Source: Kluyvera sp040932435 (lineage in GTDB: Bacteria > Pseudomonadota > Gammaproteobacteria > Enterobacterales > Enterobacteriaceae). From it: a stretch of DNA of 64,000 nt. The stretch spans positions 186,001 through 250,000 of the forward strand of contig NZ_JBFQGA010000006.1 of the NCBI RefSeq assembly GCF_040932435.1. Reading direction: 5' to 3'. Below the pieces are notes generated by a model that was not told the DNA's origin, made no database searches, and saw nothing but the letters and a program-made list of their open reading frames with translations. Of the stretch, positions 9,017-17,511 are shown in pieces; position 1 is the stretch's first letter, and each line of letters opens with the position of its first letter. The position numbers and the translations under genes are program-made.

Positions 9017-12000
9017 TATTTTGGGCGCCTTTAGAGTTCGACGTTGGTGATGTGCTGACAATAAATTGTTCCCCGATCACCAATTCGCCAATACCGACAG
9101 TCACCGGTTTATGGGAAAGGTTATCAGGTGAAATTTGAATGTACTGATGCTCCTCCGGAATCAACAAATACCATGGATAGGCAGCGCATATTGGTTGATT
9201 AGTCGCCGCGCTGTCCTGGAGGGTGTACTCGGTATTTTCATCAAGGCTTATTTTCAGCGCGGAGAGTGCACTGACCTTGACCACGTTTTTTTGTCCGAGA
9301 ATAAAGGCGCTGAGCTTCTCAAGTGATAAGCAAAATCCTAGCCCCGTATTCAGAGTATCGGCCTCCCAAGGGCATAGCTGCGCTTTGATGGCGTATTCCA
9401 GCCGGCGTAACGCTGGCCCATGGCTTACCCCCTCCTTTAACGTGACCTTGCACCGAATCTGGATTTTTTCGTAGCCTGGATTCCGCACTTCTATCTGCAC
9501 GTGTGAACGAGAGACATTGAGCAGGAAGCGACGAATGGCAAGTAGGTATGAAGAATCTAACTGCTTTGGTGAGCAGAGTGAGTGGTCGCAGTCGGTATTG
9601 AGCGGCGTCACGATAATCAGTACGCGGCCCGGCTCCTGGTCCTGAGAGTAGTAGCTGCGCGTTGGGAAACAGTGTACGGAACCGACTTCAGGAAAATTTT
9701 CCAGAATGAGGTGTTCGTAATCCCAAGGAGTTAACGCTTTGCCTTTGTGACGTAAGTTTTCGCTCACGCGCATCTGAAAGTGTTGTTCGCTCTCGATGTC
9801 GGGGATTCTTATCATGGCATTAAGCTGGGAAATCGCGGCCAGATTCGGTTGGCGTGGTTTGCTTCGCCAGGCAGAAAACGAGAGTGGGGTAATGCCATCA
9901 TCGGCAAGGGGGGCGCCTTTGCCGGTGACTTTCAGCACGTGTGTGGCGACATGCAGACAGTCAGGATATCGGTCGATCCCTTTGTTGGTGCTCACTCGCA
10001 GCCAAAACAGGCCCGACGGCATTACGCTGTGGTCCATGTTGATTTCATCCGGCAAATCTAAAGTGACAATACCGGTCGTGAGAAAGTTGAGGGTCGTGTC
10101 ATGAATAATCTGGTGCGGGTTAAGCGCCTGCCATTCGTTATCCACGAGGTAATACCAGCGATATGAGGTTGATGGATAGGGCATGAGCAGCCGGGAGCTA
10201 CCGTCAAACACGAAGAAGATATTTAAATATCCCGACAGCTCACGCGCGGTGATGCCGATAAAACAATGGCTATCCTCTTTGTAATTCGGGAAAAATCTTG
10301 GCCTGTGGATCTGACGGGTTTGCTTTGGCGGATAAATGACATGTTCGCCAAACGGATGCAGGTGAATGATTTCACACAGGCTTTGGCTGTCGACGCTTAA
10401 CAAATCAATGGTTGATTCTGCCGAATAGTCGATGGATATATGGGTAACTAATGGTGTGTAGGGCTGATTTGGCAACGTCTTTTTATGTTTTTTGGTGACA
10501 TTATAGGTCAGTGTGTCGCTGAGCAAAGGCGCATAGTCTTTATGACCAAATGCCGGCTCCGGGCCAGCGAGCATCAGCTTAAACAGCCCGTTACGTAGGC
10601 CAGATTGGTTACTGTAGGGTGTCTTCGGCCAAGGGCGGGTCACCGGCGTGTAGCCATTTTTCATGTTCGAAAAGTGGAAATGCCGGCCATGATGAAGCGC
10701 ACCGCTAGTCGGTGTAAATAACGAGAAACTCGCGGGGCCGAACTCAACCCATTGCCCGTTATTAAGCACTTCTGCGCGCATTTGAAAACTGGCGTTGGTA
10801 TATGAGTAAGGGTACTGGGCGTAATACTGTTTAAAACCATCAGAACCCCGTGGCAGGTTCCCCCAATCAAGGTGCAGCGACAGTTGGTTGATGGATTTGC
10901 GGGCAATCTCTTCGTTAGCAATCACCACGTAAGCATCGAGATAAGGCTGAGAGCCAAATAAGAAGAAGGGCTGTGAGGAGTCAACTTGCCCTTCAGGGTT
11001 AAATAACTGCATTTGGGTTACACCGCTCACCTGCGTCGTCATCGCCAGTTTTGAGAACTCAAAATCACGGAAAATTGCGTAGGGGAAACAGTTGCTTTGC
11101 CGCTTAAGCGTTATTTTTAACGAGGCGCTGTGAGGGAGATGCGCATAGCGCGGAATAATCGGTGCAAAGCCAGTATCTATATGACATTTCACCTTGAACC
11201 CTATTTGGCATTCGTGGGTGAGGCAGGGATAAATCTCCACATTATCAATGAATTCCCAACCATTTTCGGTTGTGGCTTCAATATGGAAGACGCCTTGGAA
11301 TAATTGATAAAAAGCGGCCGTCGTGGAGTGACTGAGGAGCTCTTCGATGGTGGTGTAAGCCGTCGGCTCAGCGACAAGCGTCGATTTTAAACTGCTAAGG
11401 GCCGCTGAGATGTCTGTTTTGGTTAACCAGGACGCCGTATAAAGGCAGCGTCGGCTTACTATTTGACCGACAATACGAAAGAGAAGGTCTATCTTCGATA
11501 AGCCGTATTGCTCCCCTTTATCCTCGATTGAACACAGGTACTGCAGTGTTTGCAGATAAAATAATTTATAGGCTAGCCAAACGCGCTGTGAGGGTCTGAG
11601 TTGACGAATTTGGCTAAGTTGCTCCGGGCTAATTTGTTTTGTCAGGGCGCTGGCCGTAATGCGGGCGGCCCAATCCTCAAATAGATGGCTATGCAGGGAA
11701 AGTAGCTGTGCAAATATGCGCGTTAACGCGGCGGCGGTTTTATTATTATCGTCCACCGAGAGCAATTCCTGAGCAACAATGCTGGATCGGACTTCTTTAA
11801 GATGCACCACAATTTCGATTATTCGCTTGCCCTGTTGCATAGAAAAAAGAGGATCGGAGATAATCAGCCCCATCGGTTGCGTACTGTCTTCGGTTTTATA
11901 CTTATTGTTGAAGATATTAAATTGCTGAGCTTTCGGGAAATCATCACCGGTAGCGCTAGGTATTATCTGCACGCGCTGCCCGCTCACCCCGCATACCAAC

Positions 12001-12980
12001 CCAGATTCTTTTTCGGGTGAAACCAGAGGATCGCGTTGTAGGGTGAGGTTGAATATTTGCGACACCTCTGCATCCGTCACCTCAATAGGATAACGGCTAC
12101 GATAAACGATTGGCCTAAAATCAGGATCGTCACCGGGGCTAAATTCGGCACCTTGCTCAAATTGAATCGAACGGGTGGTTTGCTGGTTTAATGAGAGTTT
12201 TAAGTAAACGGAATTTTCGGGTGTAGATTGTTTTTCCTGCTGCAGAACCTGCCGGTAATAAAACTGCAGGTGCTTTTCCGTGAACTGATTAAGGGTTTGT
12301 TGGGCACGTTCAAACAGTTTCAAAAAGGCAAAATAAAGTGCCTGTTGCGGGTTATTTTCCTGGTGCAGCAAAGCAGCCTGTAGAACCTGCTGGCTTTGCT
12401 GTTTTATCTGCTCTATGACAAAAACAATCTTCGCAAAGCAGTGGCGCATTTGTTCGGTAAAACTACTTTGCTGCAACACGGATGATGCGGTATCCAGCGT
12501 GTGTTGATCAAGATTCCATAACGGATCGAGCGCTTGAACGCTGTGGCGAAATTGTTCAGGTAAACGGGTAATGACCAGGCTCAACGGCAGTGAGAGGTGA
12601 TGCTGATACTCATGTAGCAGGTAGTATTTAAACTGGTAAGCCGTTTCTGGCGCACTAGGAAGATGTTGATACCAAGCTTGCAAGCGTTTTAAAAGTATAA
12701 GTAAAAACTCAACGGTAAGGTTCTCATCATGCGCCAAGGCATGCTTAAATTGGGCTTGGAGATGTTTTGTATCGCTGGTGGAAATGGCCGCGCAGACAAC
12801 AATTTCACTTTTTTGAAATAAATTTCCCCAGTGACCATCTGCCTGATCCTGGAGATTTCTGAAGGGCAACTGCTGGGCAAATTGATGCGCCCAAACTACT
12901 AACTGCTCAAAACTGAGTTCGTGTGGGTTAAATAAGGATGAGTTTATCGCCTCATCCTGTCGCTGCTGCCTTGTGGTCAT
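9009..12980 (-). CDS. Baseplate J-like wedge protein
   Basis: A 1323-aa protein starting at the ATG at 12980, which shares its A with the TAATG end of the gp25 gene (1-nt overlap, tight coupling). The C-terminal third has the baseplate-J core: LNAMIRIPDIESEQHFQMRV, then LTPWDYEHLILENFPEVGSV and VLIIVTPLN, typical of the gp6/J wedge that joins sheath, hub and fibres. The N-terminal half is a long helical region (about 1-330) and the middle is beta-rich insertion domains, as in eCIS J proteins, which are larger than phage J. No signal or membrane segment. Downstream gene overlaps by 8 nt. Equivalent to Afp11 by position and core sequence. Confidence 0.87.
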   Translation of the reverse strand: MTTRQQRQDEAINSSLFNPHELSFEQLVVWAHQFAQQLPFRNLQDQADGHWGNLFQKSEIVVCAAISTSDTKHLQAQFKHALAHDENLTVEFLLILLKRLQAWYQHLPSAPETAYQFKYYLLHEYQHHLSLPLSLVITRLPEQFRHSVQALDPLWNLDQHTLDTASSVLQQSSFTEQMRHCFAKIVFVIEQIKQQSQQVLQAALLHQENNPQQALYFAFLKLFERAQQTLNQFTEKHLQFYYRQVLQQEKQSTPENSVYLKLSLNQQTTRSIQFEQGAEFSPGDDPDFRPIVYRSRYPIEVTDAEVSQIFNLTLQRDPLVSPEKESGLVCGVSGQRVQIIPSATGDDFPKAQQFNIFNNKYKTEDSTQPMGLIISDPLFSMQQGKRIIEIVVHLKEVRSSIVAQELLSVDDNNKTAAALTRIFAQLLSLHSHLFEDWAARITASALTKQISPEQLSQIRQLRPSQRVWLAYKLFYLQTLQYLCSIEDKGEQYGLSKIDLLFRIVGQIVSRRCLYTASWLTKTDISAALSSLKSTLVAEPTAYTTIEELLSHSTTAAFYQLFQGVFHIEATTENGWEFIDNVEIYPCLTHECQIGFKVKCHIDTGFAPIIPRYAHLPHSASLKITLKRQSNCFPYAIFRDFEFSKLAMTTQVSGVTQMQLFNPEGQVDSSQPFFLFGSQPYLDAYVVIANEEIARKSINQLSLHLDWGNLPRGSDGFKQYYAQYPYSYTNASFQMRAEVLNNGQWVEFGPASFSLFTPTSGALHHGRHFHFSNMKNGYTPVTRPWPKTPYSNQSGLRNGLFKLMLAGPEPAFGHKDYAPLLSDTLTYNVTKKHKKTLPNQPYTPLVTHISIDYSAESTIDLLSVDSQSLCEIIHLHPFGEHVIYPPKQTRQIHRPRFFPNYKEDSHCFIGITARELSGYLNIFFVFDGSSRLLMPYPSTSYRWYYLVDNEWQALNPHQIIHDTTLNFLTTGIVTLDLPDEINMDHSVMPSGLFWLRVSTNKGIDRYPDCLHVATHVLKVTGKGAPLADDGITPLSFSAWRSKPRQPNLAAISQLNAMIRIPDIESEQHFQMRVSENLRHKGKALTPWDYEHLILENFPEVGSVHCFPTRSYYSQDQEPGRVLIIVTPLNTDCDHSLCSPKQLDSSYLLAIRRFLLNVSRSHVQIEVRNPGYEKIQIRCKVTLKEGVSHGPALRRLEYAIKAQLCPWEADTLNTGLGFCLSLEKLSAFILGQKNVVKVSALSALKISLDENTEYTLQDSAATNQPICAAYPWYLLIPEEHQYIQISPDNLSHKPVTVGIGELVIGEQFIVSTSPTSNSKGAQNNG

Positions 12981-13429
12981 TATGCAATATCCCACTCGTT
13001 AGATAGCGGCAGTAGCTGAGGCGAGACCAGCGTGCCTTCATTTAAATAGAATGGATAAACCATGTTACTGCGGGTGTTAGTGGTAATCACGCTGTAGTCA
13101 ATTTGAATGAGCAATTTCCCAGAGAGCGGCTCGGGTAAAAAATGGACATCTTCAACATTAATGCGTGATTCGAAAAATAGAATGGCATGGCGAATCTCAG
13201 AGGCTAGCTGAGTTAACACCGTCTGCGTGAGTTCTTCAAAGACAAACTGATTAATACGGCAGCCAAAATCAGGCGCCATCAGTCGCTCCCCGGGCGTTGT
13301 GGAAAGCAAAATATTTAAGCTCTGTTCGATATCTTGCAGATCGGAGCTCATGACGACCTGATGATTGGGCCCGGAAAAACTGGGCGGAAAAGCCCAGCCA
13401 GTTCCTAAAAATGCGTTGTCATTAGTCAT
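12980..13429 (-). CDS. gp25/GPW-like baseplate wedge protein
   Basis: A 149-aa protein from the ATG at 13429 (MTNDNAFLGTGWAFPP). The open frame extends further upstream to 13600, but that part overlaps the PAAR gene and has no homology-like character, so I rejected it. The motif LGTGWAFPPSF, then DIEQSLNILLSTTPGERLM and the FGCRINQFVFE stretch are the signature of the gp25-like lysozyme-fold (non-catalytic) wedge proteins, Afp9 in eCIS. It nucleates sheath assembly on the baseplate. The stop codon overlaps the start of the baseplate-J gene. Confidence 0.92.
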   Translation of the reverse strand: MTNDNAFLGTGWAFPPSFSGPNHQVVMSSDLQDIEQSLNILLSTTPGERLMAPDFGCRINQFVFEELTQTVLTQLASEIRHAILFFESRINVEDVHFLPEPLSGKLLIQIDYSVITTNTRSNMVYPFYLNEGTLVSPQLLPLSNEWDIA

Positions 13430-13458
13430 AAATATCGCGCTATCCTCGCCGGTAGTAA

Positions 13459-13758
13459 TTAACCGCCAATAATGACCGTAGGGCATCCGAGGGTGATGGT
13501 TCCTCCGTGGCTGGTGGTATCGCCCATTCTTGCCGCCGGCTTGCCACCAATCATCACCGTGGCCGATCCTTTGACAATGGTCGCTGGTGGACCAACGCAC
13601 ACGCAGCTATCGCCTACCACTGCGGCGGGTAAAGAGCCAATTAAAACCGTTGGCACGCATGGCCCGATAATAGGTCCGCCAACATGCGGAATAGGAGGCA
13701 GCCCTGGGGTTGCCATTGGGCAGATCTGGAGATCCGTAATTCTTGCTGCAAAGGGCAT
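13459..13758 (-). CDS. PAAR-domain spike tip protein
   Basis: A 99-aa protein preceded by CGGAG. It is almost entirely a PAAR domain: Pro/Gly/Val-rich with PHVGGPI near residue 25, AAVVGDSCVCVGPPATIVKG in the middle and GDTTSHGGTITLG near the C terminus, carrying the Pro-Ala-Ala-Arg-like KPAARMGD motif and His/Cys metal-ligand candidates. PAAR proteins cap the VgrG spike as a metal-stabilised tip. It follows the spike gene by about 20 nt and precedes the gp25 gene, the standard eCIS order (Afp10 position). Confidence 0.93.
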   Translation of the reverse strand: MPFAARITDLQICPMATPGLPPIPHVGGPIIGPCVPTVLIGSLPAAVVGDSCVCVGPPATIVKGSATVMIGGKPAARMGDTTSHGGTITLGCPTVIIGG

Positions 13759-13777
13759 ATTTCTACTCCGTTAGTCG

Positions 13778-15571
13778 CTAATTAATTTTGACCAGCGCAC
13801 CTTTGACGGTCGTTATTCCCGAGCATGAGAGTTCGGCTGTTGCCGTCCCTTTTAGCGTTAATCCCGTGTTGGCTTGTGCAGAAACATTTAGGCCAGAAAT
13901 TTTGGCATCGCCTGTGGCCTTAACGGTCGTATCGCGAGTCGAGTTGATATTGACGCCCCCTTTGGCAGAGAGGGTGATGTCTTTGTTGCTCGTGATAGCA
14001 ATACCGCTGGCATCCATATTTATCGCATTGTTATTTTGGTCGGATAGGGTGATTGATTTATTCTTATCACTAATAACAATGGTGTTGCCGTTTGGGGTCG
14101 TTAAAGTCATGACGCTATTCTCGTCGTCAAAAATAACCTTCATTTTACTTTTGGTGACTAGGGTCTTGATGTTATTGTCAGCAGTTATTTCCTCTGGCAT
14201 TTTATTTTTGCTGCTATACAGCGAACCCAGAATAACGGGGGTGCTGGGGTCTTGGTTGATACAACCGACGATCACTTCATCACCCACTTCCGGAATGAAA
14301 AAATTCCCATAGCCTGAGGAAGCATAGTAAGAGGCCAATCGCGCCCAGATGACATTAGCTTCGCTGTTGAGTGTCGGTATCTTTACTTGGATGCGATAGT
14401 TTGACTCTGGGTCGCCATCCAATTTCGTCACAACGCCGATTTGTAGCCCATCGACGGGGGGCAAATAGCCTGAAGCCGGCGGCGCGCCAATATCGCGATG
14501 GTCCGCTGACCACATGGGTGACATCCCGAGTTCCGCAGTGGTAATCCACTGACCCTTTTCAATACTGTGGTGAACGGCGCTAATATAATGTGAACCGTTA
14601 TAGCGCTCACCGACGCCAGCAAGCTCAATCAGGCTGTTGATGGTCGCGCTGGCATTTCCTTGGAAAGTGACGCTTCCGCGCACCTTGCTCAACATCGCTT
14701 TAACCTGCTGACCGCCCGCCCAGCGAGCTAGCGAATCGGTACTGAGAGTTGAGGCGGTTTGCAGCGTGTAATCGCTAATGCCCAACACTTTTGCCAGCTC
14801 ACTGCTGGTTAAATTGCCCTGTCCTGAGATGGATTGCGCCGGACCGGTTCCCGTCACCATGCTTTGTTGGGTTGGATCCCAGGCGGTTGCCGTGACGGAG
14901 TTAAGTTGGTTTCGGGCATCGATTTTTGCAGAAAATGACATCAAATCAGTCCCGTAGGTCACAACTAGCACTGCCGCGGTGGTTATTGCCGGCTTATCAA
15001 TCGTGATCTTATTGGACTGATTGGTGACGACAAAACCATTCGCCTCTGCCCGGGTAAGAATAAAATCCCAATCCGTGCTGTTAAATTGCACCAACTCTGC
15101 TTGAGGATCGGCAATGTTGCCGACAGAGGCAGTGATATTGGGATATTGTGCAAGCAAGCTACTGATAATTTTGCTATCGGATTGAGCGAGAAAACATTGG
15201 CTATGTTTGGCAATGGTCATCGCAATGGCCTGATCTTTACAAACAATATTGAGGGATGAACTGTTAGTCGAGGTGATCTCTATCCCATGGCTAATAATGA
15301 TGCCGTCAAAAACGGTTTTTTCATCACTCGCGTAGCCAGCAGAAATAGAAATAGTTGAACCCGGTTTAAACGTATCGGCATCGCTAACATCGAAGCGTTG
15401 GCTGGGCATATCGCCATCGCTAATGGTTATCTCCGCGGTGGCGATATGATTGACTTGATAATGAATATGGATGGCGATAATACCGATAGTGCTGTCGATA
15501 GTCTTACCGCCGACTTTTACGGTGTAGGTGGTTACGTCAGTACTATTATTACTTAATGGAGAAATGGCCAT
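13778..15571 (-). CDS. VgrG-like central spike/hub protein
   Basis: A 597-aa spike with AGG 7 nt ahead of the ATG. Residues 1-360 are the gp27-like hub part (KVGGKTIDS..., repeated beta domains). Around 370-450 is a gp5 OB-fold: GVVTKLDGDPESNYRIQVKI, then YGNFFIPEVGDEVIVG and PVILGSLYS. Residues 470-597 are a Thr/Asn/Lys-rich repeat (ITLSDQNN, DITLSAKGGVNI, TAELSCSGI) expected to form the triple-stranded beta-helix spike. There is no lysozyme domain and no obvious C-terminal effector fusion, so it looks purely structural (Afp8 position). Flanked by the LysM gene and the PAAR gene. Confidence 0.92.
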   Translation of the reverse strand: MAISPLSNNSTDVTTYTVKVGGKTIDSTIGIIAIHIHYQVNHIATAEITISDGDMPSQRFDVSDADTFKPGSTISISAGYASDEKTVFDGIIISHGIEITSTNSSSLNIVCKDQAIAMTIAKHSQCFLAQSDSKIISSLLAQYPNITASVGNIADPQAELVQFNSTDWDFILTRAEANGFVVTNQSNKITIDKPAITTAAVLVVTYGTDLMSFSAKIDARNQLNSVTATAWDPTQQSMVTGTGPAQSISGQGNLTSSELAKVLGISDYTLQTASTLSTDSLARWAGGQQVKAMLSKVRGSVTFQGNASATINSLIELAGVGERYNGSHYISAVHHSIEKGQWITTAELGMSPMWSADHRDIGAPPASGYLPPVDGLQIGVVTKLDGDPESNYRIQVKIPTLNSEANVIWARLASYYASSGYGNFFIPEVGDEVIVGCINQDPSTPVILGSLYSSKNKMPEEITADNNIKTLVTKSKMKVIFDDENSVMTLTTPNGNTIVISDKNKSITLSDQNNNAINMDASGIAITSNKDITLSAKGGVNINSTRDTTVKATGDAKISGLNVSAQANTGLTLKGTATAELSCSGITTVKGALVKIN

Positions 15572-15585
15572 AATTAACCTGATGT

Positions 15586-16239
15586 CTAAATTAAAGGTGG
15601 AAAGTAAATTTTGGTGCCCGGTTTGATCTGTCTGGCACTGGCTAAATTATTCGCCCGGGCAACGTCAATATAATAACTGCTGTCGTTATAGATCTTATGG
15701 CAAAGCATGGGGAGGGTGTCGCCCGCCTTGAATTCGATAATATGCGTTAAATCGGGGGAGGACTGCTTCTTTAAAGCACTTTTTTCTTGTTGCGTTAGAT
15801 ATTTCGCGAAACTAAGCGATACCGTAGCGCGCAGCGGATTGCCGGAGGAGTCGAAAAGAGAGTAGTTGATACTAATAGCGGTCAGGCGTCCCTTGAAATT
15901 GACCGATGAACCCCACGCAATCACCACTGGATTTGGCTCATGTTGTTCGCCATCATAGGTGTAGGTCACTTTCTTCAGCGTGGCTAGCTGCTTCTGCACG
16001 GTGTTGGTGCTGGTGTTACCCGTGACCCCTGTACCGTCGAGCAGCAACTCGAAGTCCAGTTTTTCGCTTTCGTAGCCTTTAAATACCGTTGTTGGCGAGA
16101 TATCGCCTTGCTGTTGCGGGCCCTTATCTGTGTAGGAAATGCCAAAATTATGCTTAATGCTATTAGGGTTTAACGTTGCCGAAAATGTTTGGGCGACAGT
16201 TCCCTTAGACGTCATCGATTTTATTGTTATTTTTTCCAT
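15586..16239 (-). CDS. LysM-containing baseplate protein (Afp7-like)
   Basis: A 217-aa protein with AAGGGA before the ATG. The N-terminal 130 residues carry SATLNPNSIKHNFGISY and KLDFELLLDGTGV, typical of the eCIS/T4 gp53-type adaptor, and the last 50 residues are a LysM fold (HIIEFKAGDTLPMLCHKIY ... KPGTKIYFPPL). In contractile systems this protein clamps the hub to the wedges; the LysM is used for assembly rather than for cell-wall binding. Lies 14 nt upstream of the spike gene. Confidence 0.88.
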   Translation of the reverse strand: MEKITIKSMTSKGTVAQTFSATLNPNSIKHNFGISYTDKGPQQQGDISPTTVFKGYESEKLDFELLLDGTGVTGNTSTNTVQKQLATLKKVTYTYDGEQHEPNPVVIAWGSSVNFKGRLTAISINYSLFDSSGNPLRATVSLSFAKYLTQQEKSALKKQSSPDLTHIIEFKAGDTLPMLCHKIYNDSSYYIDVARANNLASARQIKPGTKIYFPPLI

Positions 16240-16263
16240 GGGAATTCCCTTTGTCTAAATCAC

Positions 16264-16434
16264 CTATCGTTCTCTTGGTTCATTAGGCGACGGCATAAAG
16301 TGGTAAGGGATAATTTTTGCTGGCACATTTTCTTCAGATTCAATGCGAGGCTGGTCGCCAGCAAACGACGAGGTTTTATTCTCGTCATTGATCGTTTGTG
16401 ATTTAATCACCAGCTGCTTTATTTCTAATGGCAC
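16264..16434 (-). CDS. DUF5908 family small eCIS protein, GTG start
   Basis: A 56-aa peptide. Family members begin with a P-[IL]-EIK-x-LVIK pattern; here PLEIKQLVIKSQ directly follows a GTG at 16434, which has AAGGAA 9 nt upstream and lies 2 nt after the second tube gene's stop. An ATG at 16467 in the same frame would start inside the tube gene and is less likely. DUF5908 proteins are a small conserved component between tube and LysM genes in eCIS operons (Afp6 position). Molecular role not established from this sequence. Confidence 0.75.
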   Translation of the reverse strand: MPLEIKQLVIKSQTINDENKTSSFAGDQPRIESEENVPAKIIPYHFMPSPNEPRER

Positions 16435-16436
16435 CG

Positions 16437-16913
16437 TTATAAGTTCCTTTTCAAATGATGAAAGCAAATTTCAATTTCTTCAATCGCGATATCATTTTGC
16501 GTTGAGTTGAAAGGTGCCATTTTCAGCTTAACTGGATAAGCATTAGAGGCAGTCCAGCTTTTACAGGTGGTTCCTTTTTCGTTGAGCAAATTGATCGACA
16601 CGCTTTTCGTCTGGATAGGTTTTGATAGCTCATCATTCAATATGCCAAGACACCAGCTAAGTAGCTTGGATGCTTTGTCCGTTACCGCTCTTTTTAGCGT
16701 TAAATTGCTACTTTTTATCGTCTTGGGCAGATGGTAAACCAAGTTATTCCCGCCTTCGCGATACTCTTCCGTTTCTATCTGGAACTCAAGTCCAGAAACT
16801 TCCTGAAAGGCTGTGTCATCCGCACAGCCACTGATAGAAACATTGAAATAGAAAGCCGGAAGAGGCCAGTCGCCATCGCCCTGAGCAGCACCTGTGCCTT
16901 TTGAGTTTGCCAT
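16437..16913 (-). CDS. Tail tube protein 2 (gp19-like)
   Basis: A 158-aa gp19-fold tube protein with AGGAAAG before the ATG. Signature stretches are PLPAFYFNVSISG, AFQEVSGLEFQIETEEYREG, KSSNLTLKRAV and the C-terminal IEEIEICFH. It is a clear paralogue of the neighbouring 156-aa tube protein but more divergent, with an extra Cys pair. In eCIS particles one tube paralogue forms the adaptor ring on the baseplate and the other the repeated tube; which is which is inferred only from order (this one is next to the baseplate genes, so probably the initiator ring). Confidence 0.9.
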   Translation of the reverse strand: MANSKGTGAAQGDGDWPLPAFYFNVSISGCADDTAFQEVSGLEFQIETEEYREGGNNLVYHLPKTIKSSNLTLKRAVTDKASKLLSWCLGILNDELSKPIQTKSVSINLLNEKGTTCKSWTASNAYPVKLKMAPFNSTQNDIAIEEIEICFHHLKRNL

Positions 16914-16962
16914 GATGATTCTTTCCTCATCCCGAGAATTCGATATTGCTTAACATAAGAAA

Positions 16963-17433
16963 TCAAACGGCGATTTCTAATCCCTCATGGGCCAGTTCGA
17001 TGGTTTCAACCGCCACTTCATTACCGTCAGACTTTAAATCCGTAGCGGTAATTTTAGTGGGCCAAGCATTTTTCAACTTCCAACTCATCACCGGCGCGCC
17101 GCTTTCATCTAGCAGGTTTATGGTAACGGCGGTTCGGGCGATGGTGTTCATTTTGATCTTCGAATACCATTCGTAGAACTTGTTATCACTTTTAAAGACA
17201 CCTTTCTTCAGCGTAACGTTACCGCTTTTAATCAATCCGGGCATTTTTATGGTCGAAAATACCGGGCTATTTCCCGCGCGATATTCGATAGGCTGGGCTT
17301 CTAAATCAAGCCCTGAAACTTCCTGAAATGCGGACACCATTCCCGCACCTGCGCCGCCATCCCATTTCACTTCGAAATGGAATTTCGGCATCGGCCATAC
17401 GGTATCGGATTGTGCTGAACCATCATCTGCCAT
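16963..17433 (-). CDS. Tail tube protein 1 (gp19-like)
   Basis: A 156-aa gp19-fold protein with AGGAG 7 nt before the ATG. Motifs: PMPKFHFEVKW, VSAFQEVSGLDLEAQPIEY, SGNVTLKKGVF and ETIELAHEGLEI. This is the likely main inner-tube subunit, stacked in hexameric rings and ejected on sheath contraction. Directly downstream of the sheath gene with a 78-nt spacer. Confidence 0.93.
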   Translation of the reverse strand: MADDGSAQSDTVWPMPKFHFEVKWDGGAGAGMVSAFQEVSGLDLEAQPIEYRAGNSPVFSTIKMPGLIKSGNVTLKKGVFKSDNKFYEWYSKIKMNTIARTAVTINLLDESGAPVMSWKLKNAWPTKITATDLKSDGNEVAVETIELAHEGLEIAV

Positions 17434-17511
17434 GGGAGTCTCCTGATATGCTATCCACGTTATATTTGACGATATTGAATGCTAACCGTGCCGTTATGCA
17501 GAGATTAGAAT

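Noticed and set aside
13430..13600. N-terminal extension of the gp25-like gene
   Set aside because: It overlaps the PAAR gene, is rich in Trp/His/Arg as expected of an off-frame, and a proper gp25 start lies at 13429.
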